A model generated the notes under the pieces. That model saw nothing but the letters and a program-made list of their open reading frames with translations. It was not told the origin of the DNA and did not search any database. This document shows, piece by piece, positions 10,763-22,962 of a DNA stretch of 64,000 bases. Positions within the stretch are counted from its first letter, which is position 1, and every line of letters starts with the position of its first letter. The position numbers and the translations under genes were made by a program. Source of the DNA: Setophaga petechia. Taxonomy: Eukaryota > Chordata > Aves > Passeriformes > Parulidae. The stretch is taken from positions 312,501 to 376,500 of the forward strand of contig JANCRA010000060.1 in assembly GCA_024362935.1 (NCBI GenBank), read 5' to 3'.

Positions 10763-12921
10763 TCACATTAATACTTGAAAGGAAGGCCTCTTAGACAACT
10801 TTCTTTTTCTTGTGTCAAAAAACTCTGCAGCCCTCTGTGCAACTTCTACAACACGATGGAAGTTGTTTAGTGAGCAGGAAGGTTTTCTCCTTGCGAGACA
10901 TAGTGAAAAAGCTATTTGCTCAGATGTAGGTATCAAGAAACACTTACTGCCGTGCACTGACAAGCTAATTGCTACACAGCACTGCGATTGTGTTAGCAGC
11001 TCTCAAAGTGCTAGAAAACAGTACTTTCCCACTCTCTTGCCTTTCCCTTCACATTAATACTTGAAAGGAAGGCGTCTTAGACAACTTTCTTTTTCTTGCT
11101 GCAAAACAGTCTGCAGCCCTCTGTGCAACCTGTACAGCACGATGGAAGTTGTTTAATGAGCAGGAACATTTTCTCCTAGTGAGAGATAGTGAAAAAGCTT
11201 TTTGCTTAGATGTAGGTTACCACAGGCAGTTACTGCAGTGCACTTCAAAGCTAATAGATGCACAACACTGTGATTGTGTGCCCAGCTTGCAAAGTGATAG
11301 AAAACAGTACCTTTCCACTCTTCCTGCCTTTTCCATGCACATTACTATTCGAATGGAAAGAATTTTAGACAACTTTCTTTGGCTTCTTGCAAAACACTCT
11401 GCACACCTGCCTGCAATCTCTAGAAGTCGATGGGAGATATTTTCTGAACTGGCTCAGTTTCTCTTTGCAAGACATGGGGAAAAAGCAATTTGCTTAGATA
11501 TAGGTGAAAAGAGGCACCTACTACAGTGCACTGCAAGCTAATTGCTGCACAACACGCAGATTGTGTAAGCAGGTTGCAAACTGATAGAAAACAGTACCTC
11601 TCCCTTCTCCTGCCTTTTCTATTCACATTTCTATTTGAATGCAAGGCGTTTTAGACAACTTTCTTTTGCTTCTTGCAAAACACTCTGCACACCTGCCTGC
11701 AATCTCTAGAACTCGATGGGAGATGTTTTCTGAACTGGCTCAGTTTCTCCTTGCGAGACATGGGGAAAAAGCAATTTGCTTAGATGCAGGTGAAAAGAGG
11801 CACCTACTACAGTGCACTGAAAAACTAATTGCTGCACAACTCTGGGATTGTGTAAGCAGCTTACAAACAGATAGAAAACAGCACCTTTCCACTCTCCTGC
11901 CTTTTCCATTCGCATTACTATTCGAATGGCAGCAGTTTTGGACAACTTTCTTTTGCTTCTTGCAAAACACTCTGCACACCTCCGTGCAACTTCTAGAAAA
12001 AATGAGAGTTGTTTTCTGAACTGGTACAGTTTCTCCTGAAGAGATATAATGCAAACGCTACTGGCTTAGATGTAGTAACAATAGGCAATTATTACAGTGC
12101 ACTGCAAAGTCAATCGTAGTATAACACTGGGATTGTGTGTCCAGCTTGCAAACTGGTAGAAAACAGTACCTATCCGCTCTCCTGCATTTTCCCTTTCCAG
12201 GAACATTCGAATTGATGGCTTTTTTGGACAAGTTACTTTTTCTTGTTGCAAAACCCTCTGCAGACCTGCCTGCAACCTCTAGAGCACGATGGGAGGTTTT
12301 TTGTGAACAGACACAGTTTCTCCTGGCGAGACATAATGAAAAAGCTTTTTGCTAAGGTGTAGCCGGCAGGAGACGCTAAAGACCAGGAGACGGAGCACTG
12401 TGCCTTTAAGCGCCGCTTCCGGGTGTCTGTCGGCCGTAGCTGTTCTCCGGAGCACGCCGCGATCTGCGTAACGACACCAGATTCTTCGCGCCAAGAAGCG
12501 TCTTCTCCTTCTCCGGGAAACAGAGACTGCGGCAGCTTCTGAACGGCGAACTACGAAGCGGCACAAAACTGGGATTGGGTAAGCAGCTTTCAAAGTGATA
12601 AAAAACAGTACTTTCCCACTCTCTTGCCTTTCCCTTCACAATAATACTTGAAAGGAAGGCGTCTTAGACAAGTTTCTTTTTCTTCTTACAGAACACACTG
12701 CAGCCCTCTGTGCAACTTCTAGAACACGATAGGAGATGTTTAGTGAGCAAGAAGGTTTTCTCCTTGCTAGACAGAGGGATAAAGCTATTTGCTTAGATGT
12801 AGGTGACAAGAAACACTTACTGCAGTGCACTGAAAATGTAACTGCTACACAGCACTGCGATTGTGTTAGCAGCCTGCAAAGTGCTAGAAAACAGTACTTT
12901 CCCACTCTCTTGCCTTTCCCT
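10763..12921 (+). repeat. Core block C2
   Basis: This is collinear with C1 at a distance of exactly 8614 bp and nearly identical. Its first monomer reads aaggcctctt at about 10785, a variant also found in C6, C7, C8 and C10. Confidence 0.93.
12361..12564 (+). promoter_or_regulatory. CpG-rich insert A2
   Basis: A copy of A1 with no difference noticed. The E2F-like core is at 12485-12494. The downstream donor GT is at 12579. Confidence 0.6.
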
Positions 12922-13780
12922 TCACATTAATACTTGAAAGGAAGGCATCTTAGACAACTTTCTTTTTCTTCCTGCAAAACACACTGCAGCCCTCTGTGCA
13001 ACTTCTAGAACACGATAGGAAATGTTTAGTGAGCAGGAAGGTTTTCTCCTTGCGAGACATAGTGAAAAAGCTTTTTGCTTAGATGTAGGTGACAAGAAAC
13101 ACTTACTGCAGTGCACTGAACAGCTAACTGCTACACAGCACTAGGACTGTGTTAGCAGCGTGCAAAGTGCTAGAAAACAGTACTTTCCCACTCTCTTGCC
13201 TTTCCCTTCACATTAATACTTGAAAGGAAGGCATCTTAGACAACTTTCTTTTTCTTGCTGCAAAACACACTGCAGACCTCTGTGCAACTTCTAGAACACG
13301 ATAGGAAATGTTTAGTGAGCAGGAAGGTTTTCTCCTTGCGAGACATAGTGAAAAAGCTTTTTGCTTAGATGTAGGTGACAAGAAACACTTACTGCAGTGC
13401 ACTGAGCAGCTAACTGCTACACAGCACTAGGATTGTGTTAGCAGCTTGCAAAGTGCTAGAAAACAGTACCTTTCCACTCTCCTGCCTTTCCATTCACATT
13501 AATACTTGAAAGGAAGGCGTCTTAGACAACTTTCTTTTTCTTGTTGCAAAACCCTCTGCAGCCCTCTGTGCAACTTCTAGAACACGATAGGAGATGTTTA
13601 GTGAGGAGGAACGTTTTCTCCTTGCGAGACATAGTGAAAAAGCTATTTGCTTAGATGGAGGTGACAAGAAACACTTACTGCAGTGCACTGACAAGCTAAT
13701 TGCTACACAACACTGGGATGGTGTAAGCAGCTTGCAAAGTGATAGAAAACAGTACCTTTCCACTCTCCTGCCTTTTCCAT
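12922..13780 (+). repeat. Ordinary monomers after C2 (3 copies)
   Basis: Same three monomer types, in the same order, as after C1. Confidence 0.9.
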
Positions 13781-15379
13781 TTATATTAATACTCGAAAGG
13801 AAGCAATTTTGGACAACAGTCGTTTGCTTCTTGGAAAGCACTCTGCAGCCTTGCGTGCAACCTCTAGAACAAGATGGAAGATGTTTTCTGAACAGACACA
13901 CTTTCTCATTAAGAGATATAGTAAAAAAGCTTTTTGCTTAGATGTATGTGACAATAGGCACTTGCGAGAGTGCACTACAAGTGTAATCTCTGCACAAGAC
14001 TGGGATTGTGTGCCCAGCTTGCAAACTGATATGAAACAGTACTTTTCCACTCTCTTGCCTTTCCTTTCACATTAATACTGGAAAGGAAGGCGTTTTGGAC
14101 AACTTTTGTTTTCTTGTTGCAGAACACTCTGCAGAGCTGCGTGCAACCTCAGGAACAGGAAGGAAGATGTTTTCTGAACTGGGACACTCTCTCCCTGCAG
14201 GATACATTGAAAAACTTGTTTGCTGAGATGTAGGTGGCAAGAGGAACTTACCACAGTGCAGTGCAAAGGTAAAGGCTGCACAACACAAGCATTTTGTAAG
14301 CAGTTTGCAAACTGAGCGATAACAGTACCTTTCCACTCTGCTGCATTTTCCTTTCCCAGTACAATACGAATTTTAGGGGGTTTGAAAAACTTTCTTTTAC
14401 TTCTTGTGAAACACTCTGCAGACCTTCTTGTACCCTTTTTAAAACGATGGGAGCTGTTTTCTGAACAGGCAAAGTTTTTCCTTAGGAGATACAATGAAAA
14501 AGCTCTTTGCTTAGATGTAGGTGACTAGAGGCACTTGCTAGAGTGCACTGCAAGTGTAATCTCTGCACAAGACTGGGATTGTGTACCCAGCTTGCAAACT
14601 GATATGAAACAGTACTTTTCCACTCTCTTGCCTTTCCTTTCACATTAATACTGGAATGGAAGGCGTTTTGGACAACTTTTGTTTTCTTGTTGCAGAACAC
14701 TCTGCAGAGCTGCGTGCGACCTCTAGAACACGATGGAAGATGTTTTCTGAACTGGGACACTCTCTTCCTGCGGGATACAGTGAAAACCCTATTTGCTGAG
14801 ATGTAGGTGGCAAGAGGAACTTACTACAGTGCACTGCAAAAGTAAAAGCTGCACAACACTGGCATTTTGTAAGCAGCTTGCAAACTGAGAGAAAACAGTA
14901 CCTTTCCACTCTCCTGCCTTTTCCATTCCCAGTTACATTCCAATGTTAGCAGTTTTGGACAACTTTCTTTCTCTTCTTGCAAAACAATCTGCAGACGTGT
15001 GTGCAAGCTCTAGGACTCGAAGAGAGATGTTTTCTGAACAGGAACATTTTTCTCCTTGCGAGACATAGTGAAAAAGCTTTTTGCTTAGATATAGGTGACA
15101 AGACGCACTATCTAGAGTGCACTGCAAAGCCAATTGCTGCACAACACTGGCATTGTGTAAGCAGCTTGCAGTCTGAGAGAAAAAAGTATCTTTCCGCTCT
15201 CCTGCCTTTTCCAGTTCCAGGAACATTCGGATGGGTGGCGTTTTGGACAAGTTTCTTTTTCTTGTTGCTAAACGCTCTGCAGACCTGCGTGCAACCTCTA
15301 CAACAGGAGGGGAGATATTTTCTGAACAGACACAGTTTCTCCTTGCGACACATAGTGCAAAAGCCTTTTGCTAACATGT

Positions 15380-15593
15380 AGCCGGCAGGGGACGCTACAG
15401 ACCAGGTAACGAAGCACTGCAAAGTTAAAAGCCGCTGCCGGGCGTCTTCGGCACTAGCTGTGCTCCGAAGCACACCGCGACCCGCCCACAGCCCTTAAAC
15501 GGGAACCGTGCTTTTCGCGCCAAAAAAAACCGTCTTCTCCACCGGGACACAGAGACTGCGGCAGCATCTGAGCGGCGAACAACGTGCCCGCAC
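15380..15593 (+). promoter_or_regulatory. CpG-rich insert B2
   Basis: Copy of B1. The CTCF-like string is at 15379-15397. The donor GT is at 15608. Confidence 0.6.
15512..15525. promoter_or_regulatory. E2F-type dyad in B2
   Basis: TTTTCGCGCCAAAA, unchanged from B1. Confidence 0.5.
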
Positions 15594-17946
15594 AACACTG
15601 GGATCGGGTAAGCAGCTTGCAAACTGGTAGAACACAGTACCTATCAACTCTCCTGCCTTCTCCATTCCCAGTAACTTTCAAATTGAATGCGTTTGGCACA
15701 ATGTTCGTTTTCGTGTTGCAGTACACTCTGCAGACCTGCGTGCGACCTCAGGGACACGATGGAAGATGTTTTTTAAACTGGAACACTCTCTCCCTGCGGG
15801 ATACAGTGAAAAACCTTTTTGCTTAGATATAGGTGAGTAGAGGCACTTGCTACAGTGCACTGCAAAGGTAATGGCTGCACAACACTTGCCTTGTGTGCAC
15901 AGTTTCTAAACTGATAGAACACAGTACACCTGCACTCTCCTGCATTTTCCTTTCCCAGTGAAATTCGAATCGAAGGGGTTTGGACAACTTTCCTTTACTT
16001 CTTGCAAAACACTCTGCAGACCTTCTTGTACCTTCTAAAACACCACGGGATATGTTTTCTAAACAGACACACTTTCTCCTTAAGAGATATAGTACAAAAG
16101 CTTTTTGCTTAGATGCAAGTGACAATAGGCACTTGCTACAGTGCACTGCAAATGTAATGGCTGCACAAAACTGGCATTTTGTAAGCAGCTTGCAAACTGA
16201 GAGAAAACTGTACCTTTCCACTCTCCTGCATTTTCCTTTCCCAGTACAATTTGAATCGAAGGTGTTTGGGACAACTTTCTTTTACTTCTTGCAAAACACT
16301 CTGCAGACATTCTTGTACCCTTTAAAAAACCATGGGAGCTGTTTTCTCAACAGGCAAAGTTTCTCTTTAGGAGATACAGTTAAAAAGCTATTTGCTTAAA
16401 CGTAGGTTACTCTAGGATCTTGCTACAGTGCACTGCAAAGGTAATGGCTGCACAACACTTGCATTGTGGCACAGTTTGCAAACTGATAGAAAACAGTACT
16501 CCGGCACTCCCCTGGATTTTCCTTTCCCAGTGAAATTCGAATCGAAGGGGTTTTGGACAACTTCCTTTTACTTCTTGCAAAACACTCTGCAGACCTACTT
16601 GTACATTCTAAAACATCATGGGAGATGTTTTCTGAGAAGGCAGAGTTTCACCTTGCAAGATATTGTGAAAAAGGAATTTGCTTAGATGTAGGTGACAATA
16701 GGCACTTGCTACAGTGCACTGCAAATGTAATGGCTGCACAACACTGGCATTTTGTAAGCAGCTTGCAAACTGAGAGATAACAGGACCTTTCCACTCTGCT
16801 GCATTTTCCTTTCCCAGTACAATTCGAATTTTAGGGGTTTTGGACAACTTTCTTTTACTTCTTGCAAAACACTCTTGTACCCTTTTCCAAACGATGGGAG
16901 CTGTTTTCTCAACAGGCAATGTTTCTCCTTGCAAGACATTGTGAAAAAGCTATTTGCTTAGATATAGGTGTCTAGAGGCACTTGCTACAGTGCACTGCAA
17001 AGGTAATGGCTGCACAACACTTGCATTGTGGCACAGTTTGCAAACTGATAGAAAACAGTACCTTTCCACTCTCCTGCATTTTCCTTTCCCAGTACAATTT
17101 GAATCGATGGGCTTTTGGACAACTTTCTATTACTTCTTGCAAAACACTCTGCAGACCTTCTTGTACCCTTTTCATAAAACATGGGAGATATTTTCTCAGC
17201 AGGCAGAGTTGCTCCTTGCAAGACATTGTGAAAAAGGAATTTGTCTAGATGTAGGTGACAGTAGGCACTTGCTAGAGTGCACTGCAAATGTAATGTCTGC
17301 ACAAAACTGGGATTGTGTACCCAGCTTGCAAACTGATATGAAACAGTACTTTTCCACTCTCGTGCCTTTCCTTTCACATTAATCCTCGAAAGGAAGGCGT
17401 TTTGGACAACTTTCCTTTTCTTGTTGCAGAACACTCTGCTGACCTGCGTGCGACCTCTAGAACAAGATGGAAGATGTTTTCTGAACTGGGACACTCTCTT
17501 CCTGCGGGATACAGTGAAAAACCTATTTGCTTACATGTAGGTGGCAAGAGGAACATACTACAGTGCACTGCAAAGGTAAAAGTTGCAAAACACTGGCATT
17601 TTGTATGCAGCTTACAAACTGAGAGATAACAGTACCTTTCCACTCTACTGCATTTTCCTTTCCCAGGAGAATTCGAATTTTAGGGGGTTTGAAAAACTTT
17701 CTTTTACTTCTTGCGAAACACTCTGCAGACCTTCTTGTACCCTTTTAAAAACGATGGGAGCTGTTTTCTCAACAGGCAAAGTTTCTCCTTAGGAAATACA
17801 GTGAAAAAGCTATTTGCTTAGATGTGGGTGACTAGAGGCACTTGCTAGAGTGCACTACAAGTGTAATCTCTGCACAAGACTGGGATTGTGTGCCCAGCTT
17901 GCAAACTGATATGAAACAGTACTTTTCCACTCTCTTGCCTTTCCAC

Positions 17947-20517
17947 TCACATTAATACTGGAAAGGAAGGCGTTTTGGACAACTTTCTTTTTCTTGTTGC
18001 AAAACCCACTGCAGCCCTCTGTGCAACTTCTAGAACACGATAGGAGATGTTTAGTGAGGAGGAACGTTTTGTCCTTGCGAGACATAGTGAAAAAGCTATT
18101 TGCTTAGATGTAGGTGACAAGAAACACTTACTGCAGTGCACTGACAAGCTAATTGCTACACAACACGGGGATGGTGTAAGCAGCTTGCAAAGTGATAGAA
18201 AACAGTACCTTTCCACTCTCCTGCCTTTCCATTCACATTAATACTTGAAAGGAAGGCGTCTTAGACAACTTTCTTTTTCTTGTTGCAAAACCCTCTGCAG
18301 CCCTCTGTGCAACTTCTAGAACACGATAGGAGATGTTTAGTGAGGAGGAACGTTTTCCCCTTGCGAGACATAGTGAAAAAGCTATTTGCTTAGATGTAGG
18401 TGACAAGAAACACTTACTGCAGTGCACTGACAAGGTAATTGCTACACAACACGGGGATGGTGTAAGCAGCTTGCAAAGTGATAGAAAACAGTACCTTTCC
18501 ACTCTCCTGCCTTTCCACTCACATTAATACTTGAAAGGAAGGCGTCTTAGATGACTTTCTTTTTCTTGTTGCAAAACCCTCTGCAGCCCTCTGTGCAACT
18601 TCTAGAACACGATAGGAGATGTTTAGTGAGGAGGAACGTTTTCTCCTTGCGAGACATAGTGAAAAAGATATTTGCTTACATGTAGGTGACAAGAAACACT
18701 TACTGCAGTGCACTGACAAGCTAATTGCTACACAACACTGGGATGGTGTAAGCAGCTTGCAAAGTGATAGAAAACAGTACCTTTCCACTCTCCTGCCTTT
18801 CCACTCACATTAATACTTGAAAGGAAGGCGTCTTAGACAACTTTCTTTTTCTTGTTGCAAAACCCTCTGCAGCCCTCTGTGCAACTTCTAGAACACGATA
18901 GGAAATGTTTAGTGAGCAGGAAGGTTTTCTCCTTGCGAGACATAGTGAAAAAGCTATTTGCTTAGATGTAGGTGACAAGAAACACTTACTGCAGTGCACT
19001 GACAAGCTAATTGCTACACAACACGGGGATGGTGTAAGCAGCTTGCAAAGTGATAGAAAACAGTACCTTTCCACTCTCCTGCCTTTCCATTCACATTAAT
19101 ACTTGAAAGGAAGGCATCTTAGACAACTTTCTTTTTCTTGTTACAGAACACACTGCAGCCCTCAGTGCAACTTCTAGAACATGATAGGAGATGTTTAGTG
19201 AGCAAGAAGGTTTTCTCCTTGCGAGACATAGTGAAAAAGCTATTTGCTTAGATGTAGGTGACAAGAAACTTACTGCAGTGCACTGAAAATGTAACTGCTA
19301 CACAGCACTGCGATTGTGTTAGCAGCCTGCAAAGTGCTAGAAAACAGTACTTTCCCACTCTCTTGCCTTTCCCTTCACATTAATACTTGAAAGGAAGGCA
19401 TCTTAGGCAACTTCTTTTTCTTGCTGCAAAACACACTGCAGCCCTCTGTGCAACTTCTAGAACACGATAGGAAATGTTTAGTGAGCAGGAAGGTTTTCTC
19501 CTTGCGAGACATAGTGAAAAAGCTATTTGCTTAGATGTAGGTGACAAGAAACACTTACTGCAGTGCACTGAAAAGCTAACTGCTACACAGCACTGCGATT
19601 GTGTTAGCAGCCTGCAAAGTGCTAGAAAACAGTACTTTCCCACTCTCTTGCCTTTCCCTTCACATTAATACTTGAAAGGAAGGCATCTTAGACAACTTTC
19701 TTTTTCTTGTGTCAAAAAACTCTGCAGCCCTCTCTGCAACATCTACAACACGATGGAAGTTGTTTAGTGAGCAGGAAGGTTTTCTCCTTGCGAGACATAG
19801 TGAAAAAGCTTTTTGCTTAGATGTAGGTGACAAGAAACACTTACTGCAGTGCACTGAACAGCTAACTGCTACACAGCACTAGGACTGTGTTAGCAGCGTG
19901 CAAAGTGCTAGAAAACAGTACTTTCCCACTCTCTTGCCTTTCCCTTCACATTAATACTTGAAAGGAAGGCATCTTAGACAACTTTCTTTTTCTTGCTGCA
20001 AAACACACTGCAGAAGTCTGTGCAACTTCTAGAACACGATAGGAAATGTTTAGTGAGCAGGAAGGTTTTCTCCTTGCGAGACATAGTGAAAAAGCTTTTT
20101 GCTTAGATGTAGGTGACAAGAAACACTTACTGCAGTGCACTGAGCAGCTAACTGCTACACAGCACTAGGATTGTGTTAGCGGCTTGCAAAGTGCTAGAAA
20201 ACAGTACTTTCCCACTCTCTTGCCTTTCCCTTCACATTAATACTTGAAAGCAAGGCGTCTTAGACAACTTTCTTTTACATTTTGCAAAACACACTGCAGC
20301 CCTCTGTGCAACTTCTACAACACGATGGAAGTTGTTTAGTGAGAAGCAACGTTTTCCCCTTGCGAGACAAAGTGAAAAAGCTATTTGCTCAGATGTAGGT
20401 ATCAAGAAACACTTACTGCAGTGCACTGACAAGCTTATTGCTACACAGAGCTGCGATTGTGTTAGCAGCTTGCAAAGTGCTAGAAAACAGTACTTTCCCA
20501 CTCTCTTGCCTTTCCCT
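17947..20517 (+). repeat. Ordinary monomer run after D2 (9 monomers)
   Basis: Monomers start at 17947, 18233, 18519, 18805, 19091, about 19375, 19660, 19946 and 20232. The first five match the run after D1; the last four are pre-core types P1-P4. A 2-bp deletion (acaagaaact-tactg) lies near 19269 and a 1-bp deletion near 19411. These explain why the C2-to-C3 distance is 3 bp short of a whole monomer number. Confidence 0.88.
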
Positions 20518-20803
20518 TCACATTAATACTTGAAAGGAAGGCATCTTAGACAACTTTCTTTTTCTTGTTACAGAACACACTGCAGCCCTCTGTGAAACTT
20601 CTAGAACACGATAAGAGATGTTTAGTGAGCAAGAAGGTTTTCTCCTTGCGAGACATAGTGAAAAAGCTATTTGCTCAGATGTAGGTATCAAGAAACACTT
20701 ACTGCCGTGCACTGACAAGCTAATTGCTACACAGCACTGCGATTGTGTTAGCAGCTCTCAAAGTGCTAGAAAACAGTACTTTCCCACTCTCTTGCCTTTC
20801 CCT
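20518..20803 (+). repeat. Hybrid monomer at start of C3 (P5/core-1 junction)
   Basis: The left half has the P5 signature (gttacagaacac, tgtgaaacttc, ataagag, gagcaagaagg). The right half has the core monomer 1 signature (gctcagatgtaggtatcaag, ctgccgtgc). The junction falls within shared sequence between about 20632 and 20675. P5 and core monomer 1 are normally separated by P6, so this is the product of an in-register exchange that removed two monomer lengths. Confidence 0.85.
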
Positions 20804-22115
20804 TCACATTAATACTTGAAAGGAAGGCGTCTTAGACAACTTTCTTTTTCTTGCTGCAAAACAGTCTGCAGCCCTCTGTGCAACCTGTACAGCACGATGG
20901 AAGTTGTTTAATGAGCAGGAACATTTTCTCCTAGTGAGAGATAGTGAAAAAGCTTTTTGCTTAGATGTAGGTTACCACAGGCAGTTACTGCAGTGCACTT
21001 CAAAGCTAATAGATGCACAACACTGGGATTGTGTGCCCAGCTTGCAAAGTGATAGAAAACAGTACCTTTCCACTCTTCCTGCCTTTTCCATGCACATTAC
21101 TATTCGAATGGAAAGAATTTTAGACAACTTTCTTTGGCTTCTTGCAAAACACTCTGCACACCTGCCTGCAATCTCTAGAAGTCGATGGGAGATATTTTCT
21201 GAACTGGCTCAGTTTCTCTTTGCAAGACATGGGGAAAAAGCAATTTGCTTAGATATAGGTGAAAAGAGGCACCTACTACAGTGCACTGCAAGCTAATTGC
21301 TGCACAACACGCAGATTGTGTAAGCAGGTTGCAAACTGATAGAAAACAGTACCTCTCCCTTCTCCTGCCTTTTCTATTCACATTTCTATTTGAATGCAAG
21401 GCGTTTTAGACAACTTTCTTTTGCTTCTTGCAAAACACTCTGCACACCTGCCTGCAATCTCTAGAACTCGATGGGAGATGTTTTCTGAACTGGCTCAGTT
21501 TCTCCTTGCGAGACATGGGGAAAAAGCAATTTGCTTAGATGCAGGTGAAAAGAGGCACCTACTACAGTGCACTGAAAAACTAATTGCTGCACAACTCTGG
21601 GATTGTGTAAGCAGCTTACAAACAGATAGAAAACAGCACCTTTCCACTCTCCTGCCTTTTCCATTCGCATTACTATTCGAATGGCAGCAGTTTTGGACAA
21701 CTTTCTTTTGCTTCTTGCAAAACACTCTGCACACCTCCGTGCAACTTCTAGAAAAAATGAGAGTTGTTTTCTGAACTGGTACAGTTTCTCCTGAAGAGAT
21801 ATAATGCAAACGCTACTGGCTTAGATGTAGTAACAATAGGCAATTATTACAGTGCACTGCAAAGTCAATCGTAGTATAACACTGGGATTGTGTGTCCAGC
21901 TTGCAAACTGGTAGAAAACAGTACCTATCCGCTCTCCTGCATTTTCCCTTTCCAGGAACATTCGAATTGATGGCTTTTTTGGACAAGTTACTTTTTCTTG
22001 TTGCAAAACCCTCTGCAGACCTGCCTGCAACCTCTAGAGCACGATGGGAGGTTTTTTGTGAACAGACACAGTTTCTCCTGGCGAGACATAATGAAAAAGC
22101 TTTTTGCTAAGGTGT

Positions 22116-22319
22116 AGCCGGCAGGAGACGCTAAAGACCAGGAGACGGAGCACTGTGCCTTTAAGCGCCGCTTCCGGGTGTCTGTCGGCCGTAGCTGTTC
22201 TCCGGAGCACGCCGCGATCTGCGTAACGACACCAGATTCTTCGCGCCAAGAAGCGTCTTCTCCTTCTCCGGGAAACAGAGACTGCGGCAGCTTCTGAACG
22301 GCGAACTACGAAGCGGCAC
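22116..22319 (+). promoter_or_regulatory. CpG-rich insert A3
   Basis: Copy of A1. The E2F-like core is at 22240-22249 and the donor GT at 22334. Confidence 0.6.
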
Positions 22320-22676
22320 AAAACTGGGATTGGGTAAGCAGCTTTCAAAGTGATAAAAAACAGTACTTTCCCACTCTCTTGCCTTTCCCTTCACAATAAT
22401 ACTTGAAAGGAAGGCGTCTTAGACAAGTTTCTTTTTCTTCTTACAGAACACACTGCAGCCCTCTGTGCAACTTTTAGAACACGATAGGAGATGTTTAGTG
22501 AGGGGGAAGGTTTTCTCCTTGCTAGACAGAGGGATAAAGCTATTTGCTTAGATGTAGGTGACAAGAAACACTTACTGCAGTGCACTGAAAATGTAACTGC
22601 TACACAGCACTGCGATTGTGTTACCAGCCTGCAAAGTGCTAGAAAACAGTACTTTCCCACTCTCTTGCCTTTCCCT

Positions 22677-22962
22677 TCACATTAATACTTGAAAGGAAGG
22701 CATCTTAGACAACTTTCTTTTTCTTGTTACAGAACACACTGCAGCCCTCTGTGCAACTTCTAGAACACGATAGGAAATGTTTAGTGAGCAGGAAGGTTTT
22801 CTCCTTGCGAGACATAGTGAAAAAGCTATTTGCTTAGATGTAGGTGAGAAGAAACACTTACTGCAGTGCACTGAAAAACTAACTGCTACAGAGCTCTGCG
22901 ATTGTGTTAGCAGCCTGCAAAGTGCTAGAAAACAGTACTTTCCCACTCTCTTGCCTTTCCCT
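22677..22962 (+). repeat. Single hybrid monomer between C3 and C4
   Basis: The left half reads like an ordinary monomer (ctctgtgcaac, aggaaatg, gagcaggaagg). The right half has the P6 signature (gtgagaagaaacac, agctctgcg). It is the only monomer between two cores, making the shortest HOR form (2445 bp). Confidence 0.8.

Larger units (their letters stand above)
13781..17946 (+). repeat. Diverged monomer block D2
   Basis: Copy of D1 shifted by 8614 bp. I noticed only a few substitutions relative to D1: 16991 T for C at 8377, 17222 G for A at 8608, 17669 G for C at 9055, and 17675 G for C at 9061. Confidence 0.9.
20518..22676 (+). repeat. Core block C3 (first monomer hybrid)
   Basis: Collinear with C1 from its second monomer onward. 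The second monomer reads cactgggattg (21022 region), a variant shared with C4, C5, C8, C11 and C12. In the seventh monomer the copy has gagggggaagg where others read gagcaagaagg. Confidence 0.92.
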
